This document shows, one piece after another, positions 11,601-56,819 of a DNA stretch of 64,000 nt. Source of the stretch: Cheilinus undulatus. Taxonomy: Eukaryota; Chordata; Actinopteri; Labriformes; Labridae. The notes below the pieces were generated by a model. The model searched no databases. It was given only the letters and a program-made list of their open reading frames with translations, and was not told the DNA's origin. Location: the NCBI RefSeq assembly GCF_018320785.1, contig NC_054880.1:855738-919737 (forward strand), read 5' to 3'. A program made the translations under genes and the position numbers. The first letter of the stretch is position 1. The number at the start of each line of letters is the position of its first letter.

Positions 11601-13986
11601 TTTTACATTACAGAATTTTATTCCATTGATACTACTTTGTAGAAATCTGTTTTCACTTTGATTTTAAAGAGAATTTTTTGTCAGAAATCTTAATTCTATT
11701 GCCCATGCCTGATTTATCACATCAATAAAAAGGTAAAACGTCCACGGCGGTGAAATCCTTTTATAGCATCTGTATTTCTAAATGTTCTACACCCTTTAAA
11801 CTTGAACTATCGTCTCTAGTCTCTGTGTAACACAGGGATGTCAAAGTCAGTCACAGCAGGGGCCGCATTCTGAATCTGGGTCCAACCTGCGGGTCTGACA
11901 GGGTCCATAAACTGTTAACCTCATTTTCACCAGCAATGAATTATGGGGAAAAAAAACCTTAGCACCGATGATAAATGATTCTAAGATTTAAACAAGTAAA
12001 ACTGGTGAGTTTAAAGGTTAAAAATCTGAAATAAAAATTCAAACTTAAGGCATTTAAAGTCAAAATCATGTTTTTAAAAAGCAAATATTTAAGAAAGAAA
12101 GTTTGAATCACTTTTAAGGGTCAAAAATGAGATAAAAATTTGAAATAATGAGTTTTAAAGATCAAAATATGAGATAAATTTCAAAATCATGGGTTAAAAA
12201 TGTCAAAGCCTGAGGAAAAATAAATACATTTTGAGTTTCAGAGGTTTAAATGTGACTTAAAATTTAAAATTGAGGAACAATAAAGGTAAAAAATAAGATA
12301 AAAAGTCAAAAATGTGAATTAAAACGGTCAAAATAGGAAATAAAAAGTCAAAACCAGAACTGTGAGATGCAAAATCAGGAAATGAAATGTAAACATAAAT
12401 GAATTTCCCCACATTTCTGACTTTTTATCTAATTATTTGAACTTTTTCTTATTTTGATGACAGAAGGATATTTTAGATCATCGGGGTCAGGTTTACATTT
12501 TTAAACTGGAGGAACTCTGCAGATCAGTGGGACAGTTATGATGAAAATATGATGTGATCTGGTGGGCCGGGTACGACTGTACCACGGGCCAGATTGGGCC
12601 CCCAGGCCTTGAGTTTGACACCCCTGGTGTAACGGATCCTAACGACCCAGGTACTGTTTTACGTGGTGACGTACCTGGCAGGAGAAGCAGTGAGGATGAA
12701 AAGTGAGATCACCAGACCTCATGACCAAAGCGGACGCTGGGATTGGCTGAAAGCAGCGAGCGCACTGACCGCCTCCAAACATCCTGATATGAGGGAAAGA
12801 AAAATCAGCAGTAAAGGTTTACAGCAAGACGTCAAACTGCAGAGTTAGATCAGGTTTGATGGAGGTCAGTGGTTAGCACTGACGCCTCATCCTGGTCTGG
12901 ATCCCTGGTAGGACAGGGTCCAGAGTTTAGACTTTACATGTTCTCTGCAGGGACTTTGTTTCCTCCCACAGTCTACAAACAGGCTCGTTAGGCTAATTGG
13001 TGACTCTAAATTGCCCGTAGGTGTCTGTCTCTGTATGCTAGCCCTGGGACCGATGGTCTATGCCCCGCCCTCTTCCCAGTGACAGCTGAGACGAGCTCTA
13101 GCCCACACTGGAGGAGCAGTACAGGTAATGGATTTAGGTTTGAGCCATTGGTTAACATGGAGGAGGCGGAGTTCATGACGCAAATGGTCCAAATGTTTTG
13201 GCTTCACTTCTGTGGAGCTGTCATGCCGTCCATTTAAGTTGTTATTACAGAAAGAATGGATTTCCTCTGGAAGCTCTTTGGTGCCAGGTTGACGGTCCTC
13301 CTCTCTCTACGTTCAGGTGTGATGACCAATCAGAGGACAGCACCTGTTTAAAGGGTTAAATCACTGATAACTGACCTGCAGTAGTCCTGGAGGCAGTAGA
13401 TGTTCCCGTCCCTCCAGTACAGAGACGGGTGCGTCTGCAGCTCACACTGGCACTGGCAGCAGCGAAGGCAGGCGCTGTGCCACACCCCGCCCGCAGCCAA
13501 TAGGAAGATACGGTCAGACACCTGCTCGCCACAGCCGGAGCACGCCATCGTCTCCTGGAAAGACACGGCTGCCGGAGTCTGTGGCGGGAAGACAGAAAGA
13601 TTTATCACATAGAACGAGGAGAGGATGCTTTCTGAATTCAACTGTTAAAAACTCTCCAGGCCCACATACTCCATCCGCACGGCCTTCTGGGGTTTGCTCC
13701 GACCAACGGCGTGCAGCTTCAGTCAGTGGAAGCGTTTCTGGAGCGCAGCCCTGAGCAGCTGGAGACTAAAGATCACAGGAGAAGAGGACGGAAACAGATG
13801 ATTTAGTCTTTCTGAGGTTGTTTACTGTTAACATATTTCTGTGATTTTCTCCGTCCTGCTCACGGCGTCTGCAGCCGTTGCCTCGGAAACCCCAGAGTCT
13901 GCGTTAAGCTCCGCCTCCTCCACCTGGTCACCAAGGTCACTGGCATACAACAGGTCCTGGAGGGCTGGGTCATCCGGCGACATCAT
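8282..13986 (-). CDS. LIM-homeodomain transcription factor, LHX2/LHX9 type (gene span)
   Basis: Six coding exons (13986-13864, 13578-13376, 12783-12675, 11372-11237, 9377-9163, 8641-8282) have GT-AG borders and join in phase to 381 residues, close to LHX9 and LHX2 (about 400). LIM1 (about 54-107) and LIM2 (116-169) keep the Cys/His zinc ligands: CSGC, HSAC, LRCC, then CARC, HPHC, FSCQDC, YCQSHY. The homeodomain (217-276) keeps VWFQN with W48, F49 and N51 and starts TKRMRTCF, like TKRMRTSF of LHX2/9. LIM domains bind cofactors such as LDB; the homeodomain binds TAAT sites in the nucleus. The protein diverges from LHX2/9 in helix 1, the loop and the C-terminal tail, so it is probably a separate paralogue. 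The symbol is left blank because subfamily membership was not tested. Possible extra 5' exons at 15439-15505 and 16090-16117 are listed separately. Confidence 0.85.
8750..9020. mobile_element. relic of a Tc1-like element in an intron
   Basis: It contains 'cagccatgaagcagaggacc', 'aaaatcacagagtggggcc' and 'aggatcatgggtaaaag', resembling internal pieces of a common fish Tc1 family. A related piece lies inverted at 30.3-30.5 kb. There is no usable reading frame. Confidence 0.45.
9163..9377 (-). CDS. LHX2/9-like, homeodomain exon
   Basis: It lies between acceptor AAATCAGGCCTCAG and donor CAG|GTAAGA and enters in phase 1. It encodes a short acidic linker, GGRSYRRTKRMRTCFRSEQL, and the homeodomain through PKRVLQ, so the next intron falls between homeodomain residues 46 and 47. 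Confidence 0.88.
9484..11100. repeat. 41-bp minisatellite, about 36 copies, in LHX intron
   Basis: Units carry ACTAACAAAAATAGATCTGT then GATGACTAAAACTAGACT, each with a BglII-type AGATCT. At both edges it grades into 'ttttagtcggctaaaact'-like sequence, suggesting that it grew from an older interspersed repeat (see also 6115-6180). Confidence 0.95.
11237..11372 (-). CDS. LHX2/9-like, LIM2 second-half exon
   Basis: It runs from acceptor TTTTGCAG to donor ACG|GTGAGA. It encodes DCDLKLMPGNLYCMQGQNIY then CQSHYHDNG, which completes the second LIM zinc finger, and the linker ending PNTRD. Entry is phase 0 and exit is phase 1. Confidence 0.88.
11459..11771. mobile_element. short inverted-repeat element (Tc1-type MITE)
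   Basis: The left end reads 'acagttcctataaaaagtat' and the right end 'ccttttatagcatctgt', giving imperfect inverted ends. Inside is the inverted pair 'caaagtgaaaacagattt' and 'aaatctgttttcactttg'. The start resembles the common fish end CCTATAAAAAGTATTCACCC. It sits in an intron and carries no coding sequence. Confidence 0.6.
11831..12632. mobile_element. hAT-like non-autonomous element, copy 1
   Basis: It starts 'cacagggatgtcaaagtcag' and ends 'gtttgacacccctggtgt', imperfect inverted ends of the CAGGGGTGTCAAA type. It shares 'cacagcaggggccg' near the start and 'tggtgggccgggta' near the end with the copy at 53505. The interior is A-rich with degenerate 'gtcaaaatatgag' repeats. Confidence 0.65.
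12675..12783 (-). CDS. LHX2/9-like, LIM2 first-half exon
   Basis: This short exon (109 bases) lies between acceptor CCCTCATATCAG and donor CAG|GTACGT. It encodes MFGGGQCARCFQPIPASALV then MRSGDLTFHPHCFSCQ, which supplies CxxC and HxxC of the second LIM domain. The phase agrees with both neighbours. Confidence 0.88.
12853..13137. repeat. dispersed fish repeat, SINE-like
   Basis: It contains 'ggtctggatccctgg', 'acatgttctctgcag', 'tttcctcccacagtc', 'gtgactctaaattgcccgta' and 'gacagctgagacgagctc', in the order of a very common teleost interspersed repeat that I remember. No class was confirmed. It lies in the LHX intron. Confidence 0.5.
13376..13578 (-). CDS. LHX2/9-like, LIM1 exon
   Basis: It enters in phase 0 after acceptor TTCCCGCCACAG and leaves at TGCAG|GTCAGT. 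It encodes TPAAVSFQETMACSGCGEQV and the rest of LIM1 with GVWHSACLRCCQCQCEL and IYCLQDYC. Confidence 0.88.
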
Positions 13987-13993
13987 GATTATC
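13864..13993 (-). CDS. LHX2/9-like, first certain coding exon
   Basis: It runs from acceptor CTGCCTCTTCAG to donor GCC|GTGAGC. From the ATG at 13986 it encodes 41 residues starting MMSPDDPALQDLLYASDLGD and an acidic stretch before LIM1, joining in phase 0. The frame is also open back to the acceptor, so translation could start further upstream. Confidence 0.7.
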
Positions 13994-14099
13994 CTGAAGA
14001 GGCAGAGGGGCTAATTATCAATCACTGCCCTCATTAGAGGGCTAAAACCAGCCACGGCTATTAATAGCCTACTGACTCATAACGATCACATGACCTCTC

Positions 14100-15410
14100 A
14101 CTGGGAGACCTCTGTAAGCACAACGCCAAAAAAGATGGGACACACAGTGTAAATGATGGTCAAAAATAATAAACCCACAGAAAGAAGACAAATGAATGAT
14201 CTCATAAACACTGGGGCTGAATTTAACGTGATTATTCTCCAGGTTCTTCTAAACCAGTCTATATTAGAACACACAAAGCTATTTCCCCCAGAAATTTATA
14301 TCAAACCTCCCAAAATCTACAAATAAATGTTCAAAAATTCTAAGAAAATAACTAAAAATTACAAACCTGCCCCACCAAACAAAAAATCAAATCAAAATCC
14401 CCCCAAAAATCAAATAAAATCCTCAAATTTCCATAAAAATACAAAAAAAATTAAAGCAACTTCTTAAAAATTTGCAAATAAGTTTTTCAAAATTTCATGA
14501 AATTACCTAAAAGTTTCAAATCGAATTCCCCAGAAACCCGAATCACATTCCCCAAAATTTACTAATAAATGTTAAAAATTTCCATAAAAATATCTAAAAT
14601 TTCCAAATGTTCAAAGAAATTCAAATCAAATTCCCAAAAATGTACAAATAAATTTATCAAATTTTCAAGAAGAATTTTTAAATTTTCAAAGCAAAGCAAA
14701 GCAAAGCAAAGCAACCCCCCACCCCTCAAAAAACAAAATCAAATTCCTAAAAATGACAAATTTCTCAAATTTTCACAAAAATGTCTAAAAATTTCTAATC
14801 AAAAATCCCCAAATTCAATCAATTTAACAGAAATGTCTTATTGCAGTTATTTTGTCCTTTAGTGTAAATTTGATGAGTCGTAGTGAAGGGATGATGATTT
14901 TATGGAATTCTTATTTTAAAGAAGACAAAAATATTCAAAAACAAGGAAAGAAGGAACTTTAGTCAGTTATTCTAGAAATATTGGGACTTGAATGTTTGCA
15001 TTATTAACAGCTCTGATTTAAAAAACTATTGAACTGGAATTTAAAACACATTTCAGGTCACAGAGATATTCCACCCTCTGTGGTTTAAAACTGCAGGTCA
15101 CATGATGATTTCATCTACATTTCCATTATTGGCCAGCCCTAATAAACACCGTCAGATGTGTTTTAAATAAACGTGTTCATCATTAAAAACAGAGAAAGAA
15201 GGAAACTTTCTGTTAGTCGTATTTATTCTCTATGCCGCTGAATTTAAGAGCTACATTTAACAGTAAACTCTACAGTTTATTTTTCATTTATTTGACATTA
15301 GTCATTGCTACCTGAACAACTGGATCAGTTTGAATTATCAATCAATGATCATTTAATAAATAATTATTGTGTTTATTTCAGTCTGAATATACTGTTCAGC
15401 TTTCTGCCCC
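14100..15410. other. AT-rich intronic or upstream DNA with degenerate repeats
   Basis: Between about 14280 and 14830 it is a decayed array of 'aaatttccaaat'/'ctaaaaatttc'-like units. The rest shows no gene, RNA or known element. Confidence 0.4.
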
Positions 15411-15438
15411 GGAGGAGAGAAGGTAAAGAGGAGCTTAC

Positions 15439-15505
15439 CTGAGCTGTACGGACGCCTCTGGGTGGTTTCTGAGCACGCTCAGTAGTATTCCCTCTGACAG
15501 CTCAC
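15439..15505 (-). CDS. possible upstream coding exon of the LHX2/9-like gene
   Basis: The donor CTCAG|GTAAGC is good. From a weak acceptor (CACCCAG, preceded by purines) the 67 bases read GELSEGILLSVLRNHPEASV then QLR. They are open in the exact phase needed to join 16090-16117 upstream and 13993 downstream. The three-way frame agreement is suggestive, but the acceptor lacks a pyrimidine tract. It could instead be a 5' untranslated first exon. Confidence 0.35.
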
Positions 15506-15529
15506 CTGGGTGCTCTCTCTCTCTCTCCT

Positions 15530-16030
15530 CACACTCCGACCAATCAGGATCACAGCATCTCACCGACCAATCAGGATCACAGCATCTCACCCTCCGACCA
15601 ATCAGGATCACAGCATCTCACACTCCGACCAATCAGGATCACAGCATCTCACCCTCCGACCAATCAGGATCACAGCATCTCACCCTCCGACCAATCAGGA
15701 TCACAGCATCTCACCCTCCGACCAATCAGGATCACAGCATCTCACCCTCCGACCAATCAGGATCACAGCATCTCACACTCCGACCAATCAGGATCACAGC
15801 ATCTCACCCTCCGACCAATCAGGATCACAGCATCTCACCGACCAATCAGGATCACAGCATCTCACCCTCCGACCAATCAGGATCACAGCATCTCACACTC
15901 CGACCAATCAGGATCACAGCATCTCACCCTCCGACCAATCAGGATCACAGCATCTCACACTCCGACCAATCAGGATCACAGCATCTCACCCTCTGACCAA
16001 TCAGAACGATCTGAACCGACCAATCAGAAT
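15530..16030. repeat. 31-bp minisatellite with a CCAAT motif in every unit, about 17 copies
   Basis: Units read ACCAATCAGGATCACAGCAT then CTCACCCTCCG, with ACACTCCG or shortened ACCG variants. Every unit holds ACCAATCAG, the consensus CCAAT box bound by NF-Y. The array lies immediately upstream, in the minus sense, of the possible exon at 15439-15505, so it may be part of a promoter or lie in the first intron. Confidence 0.92.
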
Positions 16031-16089
16031 CAGAGCGTCTGAGCTGACAGCAGCACCAGCGGCGTCCCGGCTGACTTCCTGACACTCAC

Positions 16090-16117
16090 CTGGAAACGAG
16101 AGGCCCAGGTGGCTCAT
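16090..16117 (-). CDS. possible first coding exon of the LHX2/9-like gene
   Basis: The minus strand reads GCCATGAGCC with a good start context, encodes MSHLGLSFP and ends at a strong donor CCAG|GTGAGT in phase 1. An in-frame upstream ATG at 16183 (MAAANLTLLL...) would lengthen it. The case rests on the donor and phase fit with 15505 only. Confidence 0.3.
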
Positions 16118-16671
16118 GGCGCAGGTAAGGAGCGATCTGATTGGCCGCCTGGTGAGCAGGAGGGTGAGGTTAGCTGCAGCCATGGGACCAATTAAAAATA
16201 AAAAAGGATTTTAAAAGGACCTGTGGGATAGAAAGACCACAGCTGGTCCCAGCAGGTTCTGTTGGAGGGACTCAGTCCTCTTTCTCTCAGATCAGGACTC
16301 TGCAGGTCTGACTCTGGTTTATTCAGCTCTCTGCTGATTGGCTCAATCAAACTGTCTGAGCTGAGGCTAGATGGAAATAAAACATGTAAATAGAGAAAGG
16401 TCCTGATGTCAGTGGTCTGGTCTCACACTGGTTCCATCATAACAATTCTAAAGAGCACCTCTAGACCTGGACTGGTCCCAGTACCAGCCTGTGGTCAGAA
16501 ACAAAGACACACACACAGATACAGCAGACCACGATGGTTGGTCAGGATCCGTTTTCTAAGGTTATGAGTCTGGTTTAAAGGACTCAGACTGTGGTCTGGT
16601 CTGATTTTTTCATTCCTACCTTCTAGAAAACCTTTCATCGGGACGGTAGAAACATCCAGCCTCTTCCTCTA

Positions 16672-17050
16672 GACCAGCGCTACCCAGCCCTGCTCCACCA
16701 AGGAGCCAGACTGTGGAAAAAAACCTTTACAAGAGCCTTAATCTGAGAGTGGAAAAGTGGCATAACAGAAGGTTACAGAGGGCTAAAACGGGCAGAAAGC
16801 AACAAAAATGGGTGAGAAGTGACAAAAAATGAGTTACAGAAAAAAATGATCCAAAAGTGACAAAAACATGTCAATAAAAATGAGTGAAAAGTGAATAAAA
16901 TGGGCAAAAAAAGGGAAACAAGTGGTATTTAATGGGAAATGTAGCTTAAATGGGAAAAAAGTGGCAAAAAAGGGGATAAAAATGGCAAAATTAGAAAAAA
17001 GTGTCAAAAAGACGTGGCATCATGGGCAAAACCAGGAAAAGCGGGTCAGT
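16672..17050. mobile_element. fragment of hAT-like non-autonomous repeat family
   Basis: It starts 'ccagcgctacccagccctgc' and continues with 'caaggagccagactgtgg', like the start of the element at 48775. It then runs into GTGGCAAAAA purine-rich tracts. No coding sequence is seen. Confidence 0.5.
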
Positions 17051-17289
17051 TAAGGGGCTCATGGGGTTCAGCCCTTTAACGCTCCGTATCTTTCAGGTTG
17101 GTTTAGTTTGATGCTGATGGTCTGACTGACTCATTTAAACATTCAGATCTTTTTTTTAACTTTTAAGAACTGTACGGAGGAGGATTAGGGACATTTATAA
17201 AAGAAAAAATCAGGATTCATTTTTTTAAAATTCTAATGAAAGTGACAGAAGTTTGACTTTTTGCAGAATAAAAAAAAAGCATGCCAGTT

Positions 17290-17585
17290 TTCTACCGGCC
17301 CTAAAACTCTTTCATATCTATAGACTCACTGCAGAGTAAAAATACTTCTATAATTGTTGTTATGTAAAGGGTTCCAGATCTTTCTTTGTGTACGAGATAA
17401 CTCCAGAACGGAAAGTCGGATCTTCACCAAACTTTCAGGGAATGTTGGGACAGTGCCAGGGAAGAAGGGGTTAGATTTTGGGATTTTGAACACCATAGTA
17501 ACCAATGGGAGCGCGAGTTCCTCGGTGGCGCTGCTTCGGCGTGGGTCTGCCGCCTCAGACGGCGGTTCTAGTTGTGAATAAATAT
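17290..17585. repeat. unclassified dispersed repeat candidate
   Basis: It carries 'gataactccagaacggaaag', 'cttcaccaaactttcaggg' and a GC-rich tail 'ggcgtgggtctgccgcctc', which resembles widely dispersed animal repeats. The class is unknown. The 75-residue plus-strand frame is not gene-like. Confidence 0.35.
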
Positions 17586-17971
17586 CTCTGATACCAGTGG
17601 TTGTTTTTATGTGCTTTATTTCAGAATGCAGAGCTTCAGCTGTAAAATGATGTGGAGATTTGTTGCAATTTAGAATTTATAATTTCATTAAAAGTGCACA
17701 AACATAGTGCATAAAACTGTCCGCTACGCAAAAATCTAAATAAATAAATAAATAATATATAAACACTAGCAACATACTAACTTGTGTTTAATTTTTTTCA
17801 GATTTATGGTTTAGCCTTTCATCAGCCTACTCTACTGATATTTTCTAATCATGGTTTAAGATCTTCCAGCTTCACTCCTGAGGTTTGATCTCACTGGTTT
17901 ATGCTGCTCAGGATTTCCTCTCTTACCTGCTAGCAAAGAAACAAAAGGAGCGTCCAGAGTCTTTTCAGTCG

Positions 17972-17977
17972 TTTATT
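17972..17977 (-). terminator. candidate polyadenylation signal of the tenascin gene
   Basis: AATAAA on the minus strand lies about 700 bases past the tenascin stop codon, giving a plausible 3' UTR of about 17950-18678. No transcript evidence is available. Confidence 0.4.
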
Positions 17978-18617
17978 ATCAGATTCTTTAAGGCAGCTCA
18001 TGAAAAAATAAAAAGGAGAGATTTACACAAAGACAACATAAAGATCATTTGAACCTCAACGATCACAGACAGAACTCTCCATCATCACTCACCTGAGGCT
18101 CGTTTCCACGGTGACGGGCCAAAAATACTCTCAACACTGAGGCCGCAGTGCATCTGTAATAGCTTAGAGCGGGCAGCAGGGGGCGCTGCCGAGCTTTAAA
18201 GCAGGGCTGAACCAGAGTCTAGGTTGGGTTCTGGAACTTTCTGATCCAAACCAGAAAATATTTGGATGTTTCCAAATAAAAACAGAAGCTTCGAACATTA
18301 TTCCCTGAATAATAAAGGTCTGTGAGCGCTCCTCCTCACACAGAGGCTGAAATCTCACCGATTCTCCTTTGACTGCATGTTTAACTCTTTAGATTCAGAA
18401 CGACGCCGCTCTGACCCGCTCTCTAAGACTAAACCTGGAGGGTGAACATTTATCAGAGCTTATTTATAGTTAAATATATGTATGTGATGTCTGTAAAGTA
18501 GGTGAACTGGCCCTTTAAATAAAGAGATCAGCCCTGCTTTAGAGAGGAAAAGATAATAAACTGTACACTCTACAGTAACATACTGATAACTGACCGCTAT
18601 ACACATGAAAAACTCTC

Positions 18618-18678
18618 TTTATATGAGCGTGTGTTCAACAGTTCATCCTCCTCCTCCTCCTTCTCCTCCTCCTCCTCT

Positions 18679-18680
<2 letters not shown>
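18618..18680. repeat. short CTC/GAG trinucleotide run next to the tenascin stop
   Basis: The plus strand is (CTC)-rich; on the tenascin strand it is GAGGAGGAGG directly after the stop codon. Loss of that stop would add a poly-Glu tail. Confidence 0.7.
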
Positions 18681-53215
<34,535 letters not shown>

Positions 53216-53504
53216 CTGTGGGAGACAAAGAAAGAGGAATGGGATTAACAACCAGGTGTTCCATGTGCTTCATCATCTGTCAGCGGAGGGAGAGGTCGTC
53301 AAAGTACTGCAACCACCCAGTACTAGACATAAAATATCACGTCTGATTAAACACACATTAGACCTGCACTGGCTGAATAAAGTCCAATAAAACAACAGCT
53401 GATGTCAGACATAATGATGCAAAGTTGGTTAGTAGAGTGAGGCTAAAACTAGCAGAGTAGGAATTGGCAATCTTTAGAAATGCTGCTCTACTTTCACTCT
53501 AGAC

Positions 53505-54465
53505 CAGGGGTGTCAGACTCAGTCACAGCAGGGGCCGGATTCTGGATTCAGGTCTAACCTGAGGGCCTAACAGGGTCAGAGTTTAACCATCGACTGTCAG
53601 CATAAATGATTTAGAGAATTAAAGGTCAACATGAGAAATAAAAAACTCTATATCTGAGATAAAAGGTCAAACTTATAAGTTTTAAAGGTAAAAATATGAC
53701 ATTTAAAGTCAAACAATGTTTTTAAAAGGAAAAATATAAGATAGGATACTGAAACTATGATTTTAACAGTCAAAATATGAGCTAGAATACTGAAACTATG
53801 ATTTTAACAGTCAAAATATGAGCTAGAATACTGAAACTATGATTTTAACAGTCAAAATATGAGCTAGAATACTGAAACTATGATTTTAACAGTCAAAATA
53901 TGAGCTAGAATACTGAAACTATGATTCTAACAGTCAAAATATGAGCTAGAATACTGATAGACTCATATTCATGAGTTTTAAAAGTCAAAATATGAAAAAA
54001 TGAGTTCAAAAAGTTAAAAAAAATGACATAAAATTCAAAGTTAGGAGTTGAAAAAGGTCAAAAGATGAGATAAAGGTCAAAATCATGACTTTGAAAGGTC
54101 AAAATAGGATTTAAAATGTAAAATGATGACTCTTAAAGGTAAAAATATGAGAGAAAAATTTAAAGTTATGAGATATAAAGGTTAAAATATGAAATAAAAA
54201 GTCAAAACCATCATTTTTAATGTGAGATACAAATTGAAAATATAGAGAAAACTCTAATTTCTCCTGTGTTCCTGACTTTTTATCACATTATTTTTACTGT
54301 TTACTTTTTCTAGTTTACATTTTTATACTGGAGGAAATCTGCAGACCTCAGACTGGTGGACCAGTTCTAATAAAAATATCATCTGATCTGGTGGGCCGGG
54401 TAGAACTGCACCATGGGTTGGATTTGGCCCCCGGGCCTTAAGTTTGACAACCACACTCTAGCAGC
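53505..54465. mobile_element. hAT-like non-autonomous element, copy 2
   Basis: It starts 'caggggtgtcagactcagtc' and ends 'cttaagtttgacaaccacac'. It shares the GC-rich shoulders with 11831-12632 ('cacagcaggggccggattct', 'tggtgggccgggta'). The interior is A-rich. Confidence 0.65.
53745..53965. repeat. 40-bp tandem repeat, five copies
   Basis: The units hold 'actgaaactatgattttaac' and 'agtcaaaatatgagctagaa', expanded inside the hAT-like copy 2. Confidence 0.9.
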
Positions 54466-54534
54466 TTTCATCTCTGTGATAAACCAAAGTCGTCCAGTGT
54501 TTCCAGTGCCGTCAGTGCAAACACAGCTCCAGCT

Positions 54535-54675
54535 CAGACCGTCACGGCCGTCGTGGTTTCAGACCGTCACGGCCGTCGTGGTTTCAGACCGTCACGGCCG
54601 TCGTGGTTTCAGACCGTCACTGCCGTCGTGGTTTCAGACCGTCACTGCCGTCGTGGTTTCAGACCGTCACGGCCT
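54535..54675. repeat. 25-bp GC-rich tandem repeat, about five copies
   Basis: The unit is GACCGTCACGGCCGTCGTGG plus TTTCA, with two CpG-changed copies (CACTGCCG). Confidence 0.9.
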
Positions 54676-54999
54676 TCCTACGGGTGTGTCTGCTGTCACA
54701 GCCCCGCCTTTTTTCAGGAGTTTTACCTCTATAAATCTCCCTACATGTGACTTAATTCAATCTGCAACAGAGAACTTCAGAATAAAAGTGTTCATCAAAA
54801 GTGTCCACAGAAATGAACTCGGCTTGTATTTTGAAAAGCACTGATGTGTAACTGCTGTTTATCTTCACTGGTACATACTCCACCTGTGTGGTCATAAACC
54901 AGGTAAACACGTCTGTCTGTGGGTCATCCTGTCTGTTCAGGTGGCATGTCAGCAAACATGTCAACATGCATGTTGACACTGAAACATTATTCACATTTT

Positions 55000-55700
55000 T
55001 GACACTTTTATTCTGCTTTTTGCTATTTGATGTCCCTTTTTTGCCACTTTTCACCCATTTAAGCAGCCTTTTGCAATTAAATGCCACTTATTTCCCATTT
55101 TGCCGATTACTTCTGGACCATTTTTGCCACCTGTTATTCATTTTTTTGCCACTTTTGGACCATTTTTGCCACTTTCTGCCCATTTTTGCCACCTTTTCTC
55201 CCAGTGTTTGCTGATTTTAACCCATTTTTGCCACTGATTTTTGTCACTTTTCACCCATTTTGGACACTTTAATCCTGTCTTTTACAATTTTTGCCCCCTT
55301 TGCCTTTTTGCCACTTCCCACCCATTAAGCTGCCTTATGCAGTTAAATTCCACCTAATTGCCATTTCCCCCCTTTTCTGCTTGTTCCCATTTTTACCTTT
55401 TCCACAATTTTTTTGCCACCTTTGACTTATTTTTTTGCCACTTCCCAGCTGTTTTTGCCACTTTTCTCCCAGTGTTTCTGCTGCTTTTTGACCACTTTTG
55501 CCACCTTTAACATATTCTAACTGCCCTTCTCCTCTTAGATTGTGGCTCTTGCAGATGTGTTTTTCAACACTTTGGCTGAGTAGCGCTGCTCTACAGCTTC
55601 TTCTCTGCAGGGAGCTGGAGGAACGGTTCCTTTAGAGAAGTGGATCCACAAACATCCAGTCAGCCTTGGGTTTACCTTGGCTGCAGACACTTCCTCCTCT
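55000..55700. mobile_element. hAT-like family interior, inverted, with 124-bp duplicate copy 2
   Basis: It has T-rich 'tttttgccacttttggacca' units, then at 55560-55683 the segment identical to 51879-52002. No coding potential beyond shadows was found. Confidence 0.6.
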
Positions 55701-56815
55701 TCATGCACGCTGGCATGAAAAGATGTGACATTGCTGCCGTGCACCCGGTCTGACAGTGTCAGGAGAAAGCAGTTTAACCCAGTGAACACTCACGTTCATC
55801 AGTGATGATCTGATGAGGAGGACTGAAGCAGCCTTCCAGCCTGTTTCACAGCAGCAGAGAGGATATTTCTCATACTACCTCATTATGTCTCATTTAACCC
55901 CTGAAGTCCTCTTTCCTGTCGCCTTCATCCTTGAGCTCACATTGAATCATTCCTGAATTACTCTTGAATTTGACGTTGTAGATTGAGAACATATTCCTGC
56001 GATGCTTTCATGAGCGTGGTAACTGTGAGCATCTGTGTTTGCCCACACGCACACGTCCATGCCCTGCAGACAGCCTGATGTTTCCACTGCTGCTCTGATT
56101 ACACTGAGACTTTATTATGATAATTATTACTGAGGTCCTCTTTGTTCTGTCAGCTGGCTGAACTACAGTCTGACTACAGTTCAACAAACAGAGGAGGAGC
56201 TGAATTGAGAAAAAAACTCGAGCATAAACTCCAAACAGGAGGGAACGCTCGCTCTCTGTGCAGGATTTGGACGTTTCAGCAGAATCCTGATGGATCTGTC
56301 AGACTACCAACAACAGGAGGGTTAAAGAAACCCTGAGTTTATCTGCTTCTCTCACCAACTGAACCAGAACAAGGTTCATTCTGTTCCTCCAGGAAACACA
56401 GACGGCTTTTCTAATGACTGCAGACGCTTTCAGACCACATAACGGACTCTGAAGATGAGCTGGTTCCACATCAGGGGTCCCAGCCTCGATCTGAGTACAC
56501 TCCACCCCAAAGTCAACATCTGGTCCGTGTGAATCAAGAGTACTAGAGTCAGGGTCCATTTCTGCTGGTCCAGAGCATGACTGATGGGAACTCTGGGATG
56601 CTGGAGATGTGATTGAGTATGAGTATGTGGCACCGATCAGAGAGGTTTTCTTTGACCCCTGGTCCCTGACAGCTTAGTGGTTCTAATGTTAGAGTCATGA
56701 TCCTTTCCTGCTGCTCAGAGCTCCTAGTCTTCAACGATCCACCTCAGAGTCCAAAACCTTCCCCTGCATTAAAACATGAGGCTGACTCAGCGATTAGTCA
56801 GAGCCGCTGTTTTTG
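55701..56815. other. unassigned DNA upstream of visible tenascin exons
   Basis: I looked on the minus strand for the missing FN3 half (a W and Y-x-V-x-Y pattern with splice borders) and saw none. The open frames here have no known domain. Confidence 0.3.
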
Positions 56816-56819
56816 ACCT

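Noticed and set aside
56299..56734. Overlapping minus-strand frames as the missing FN3 half
   Set aside because: They lack the Trp and Tyr-x-Val-x-Tyr pattern and do not fit the required splice phase.
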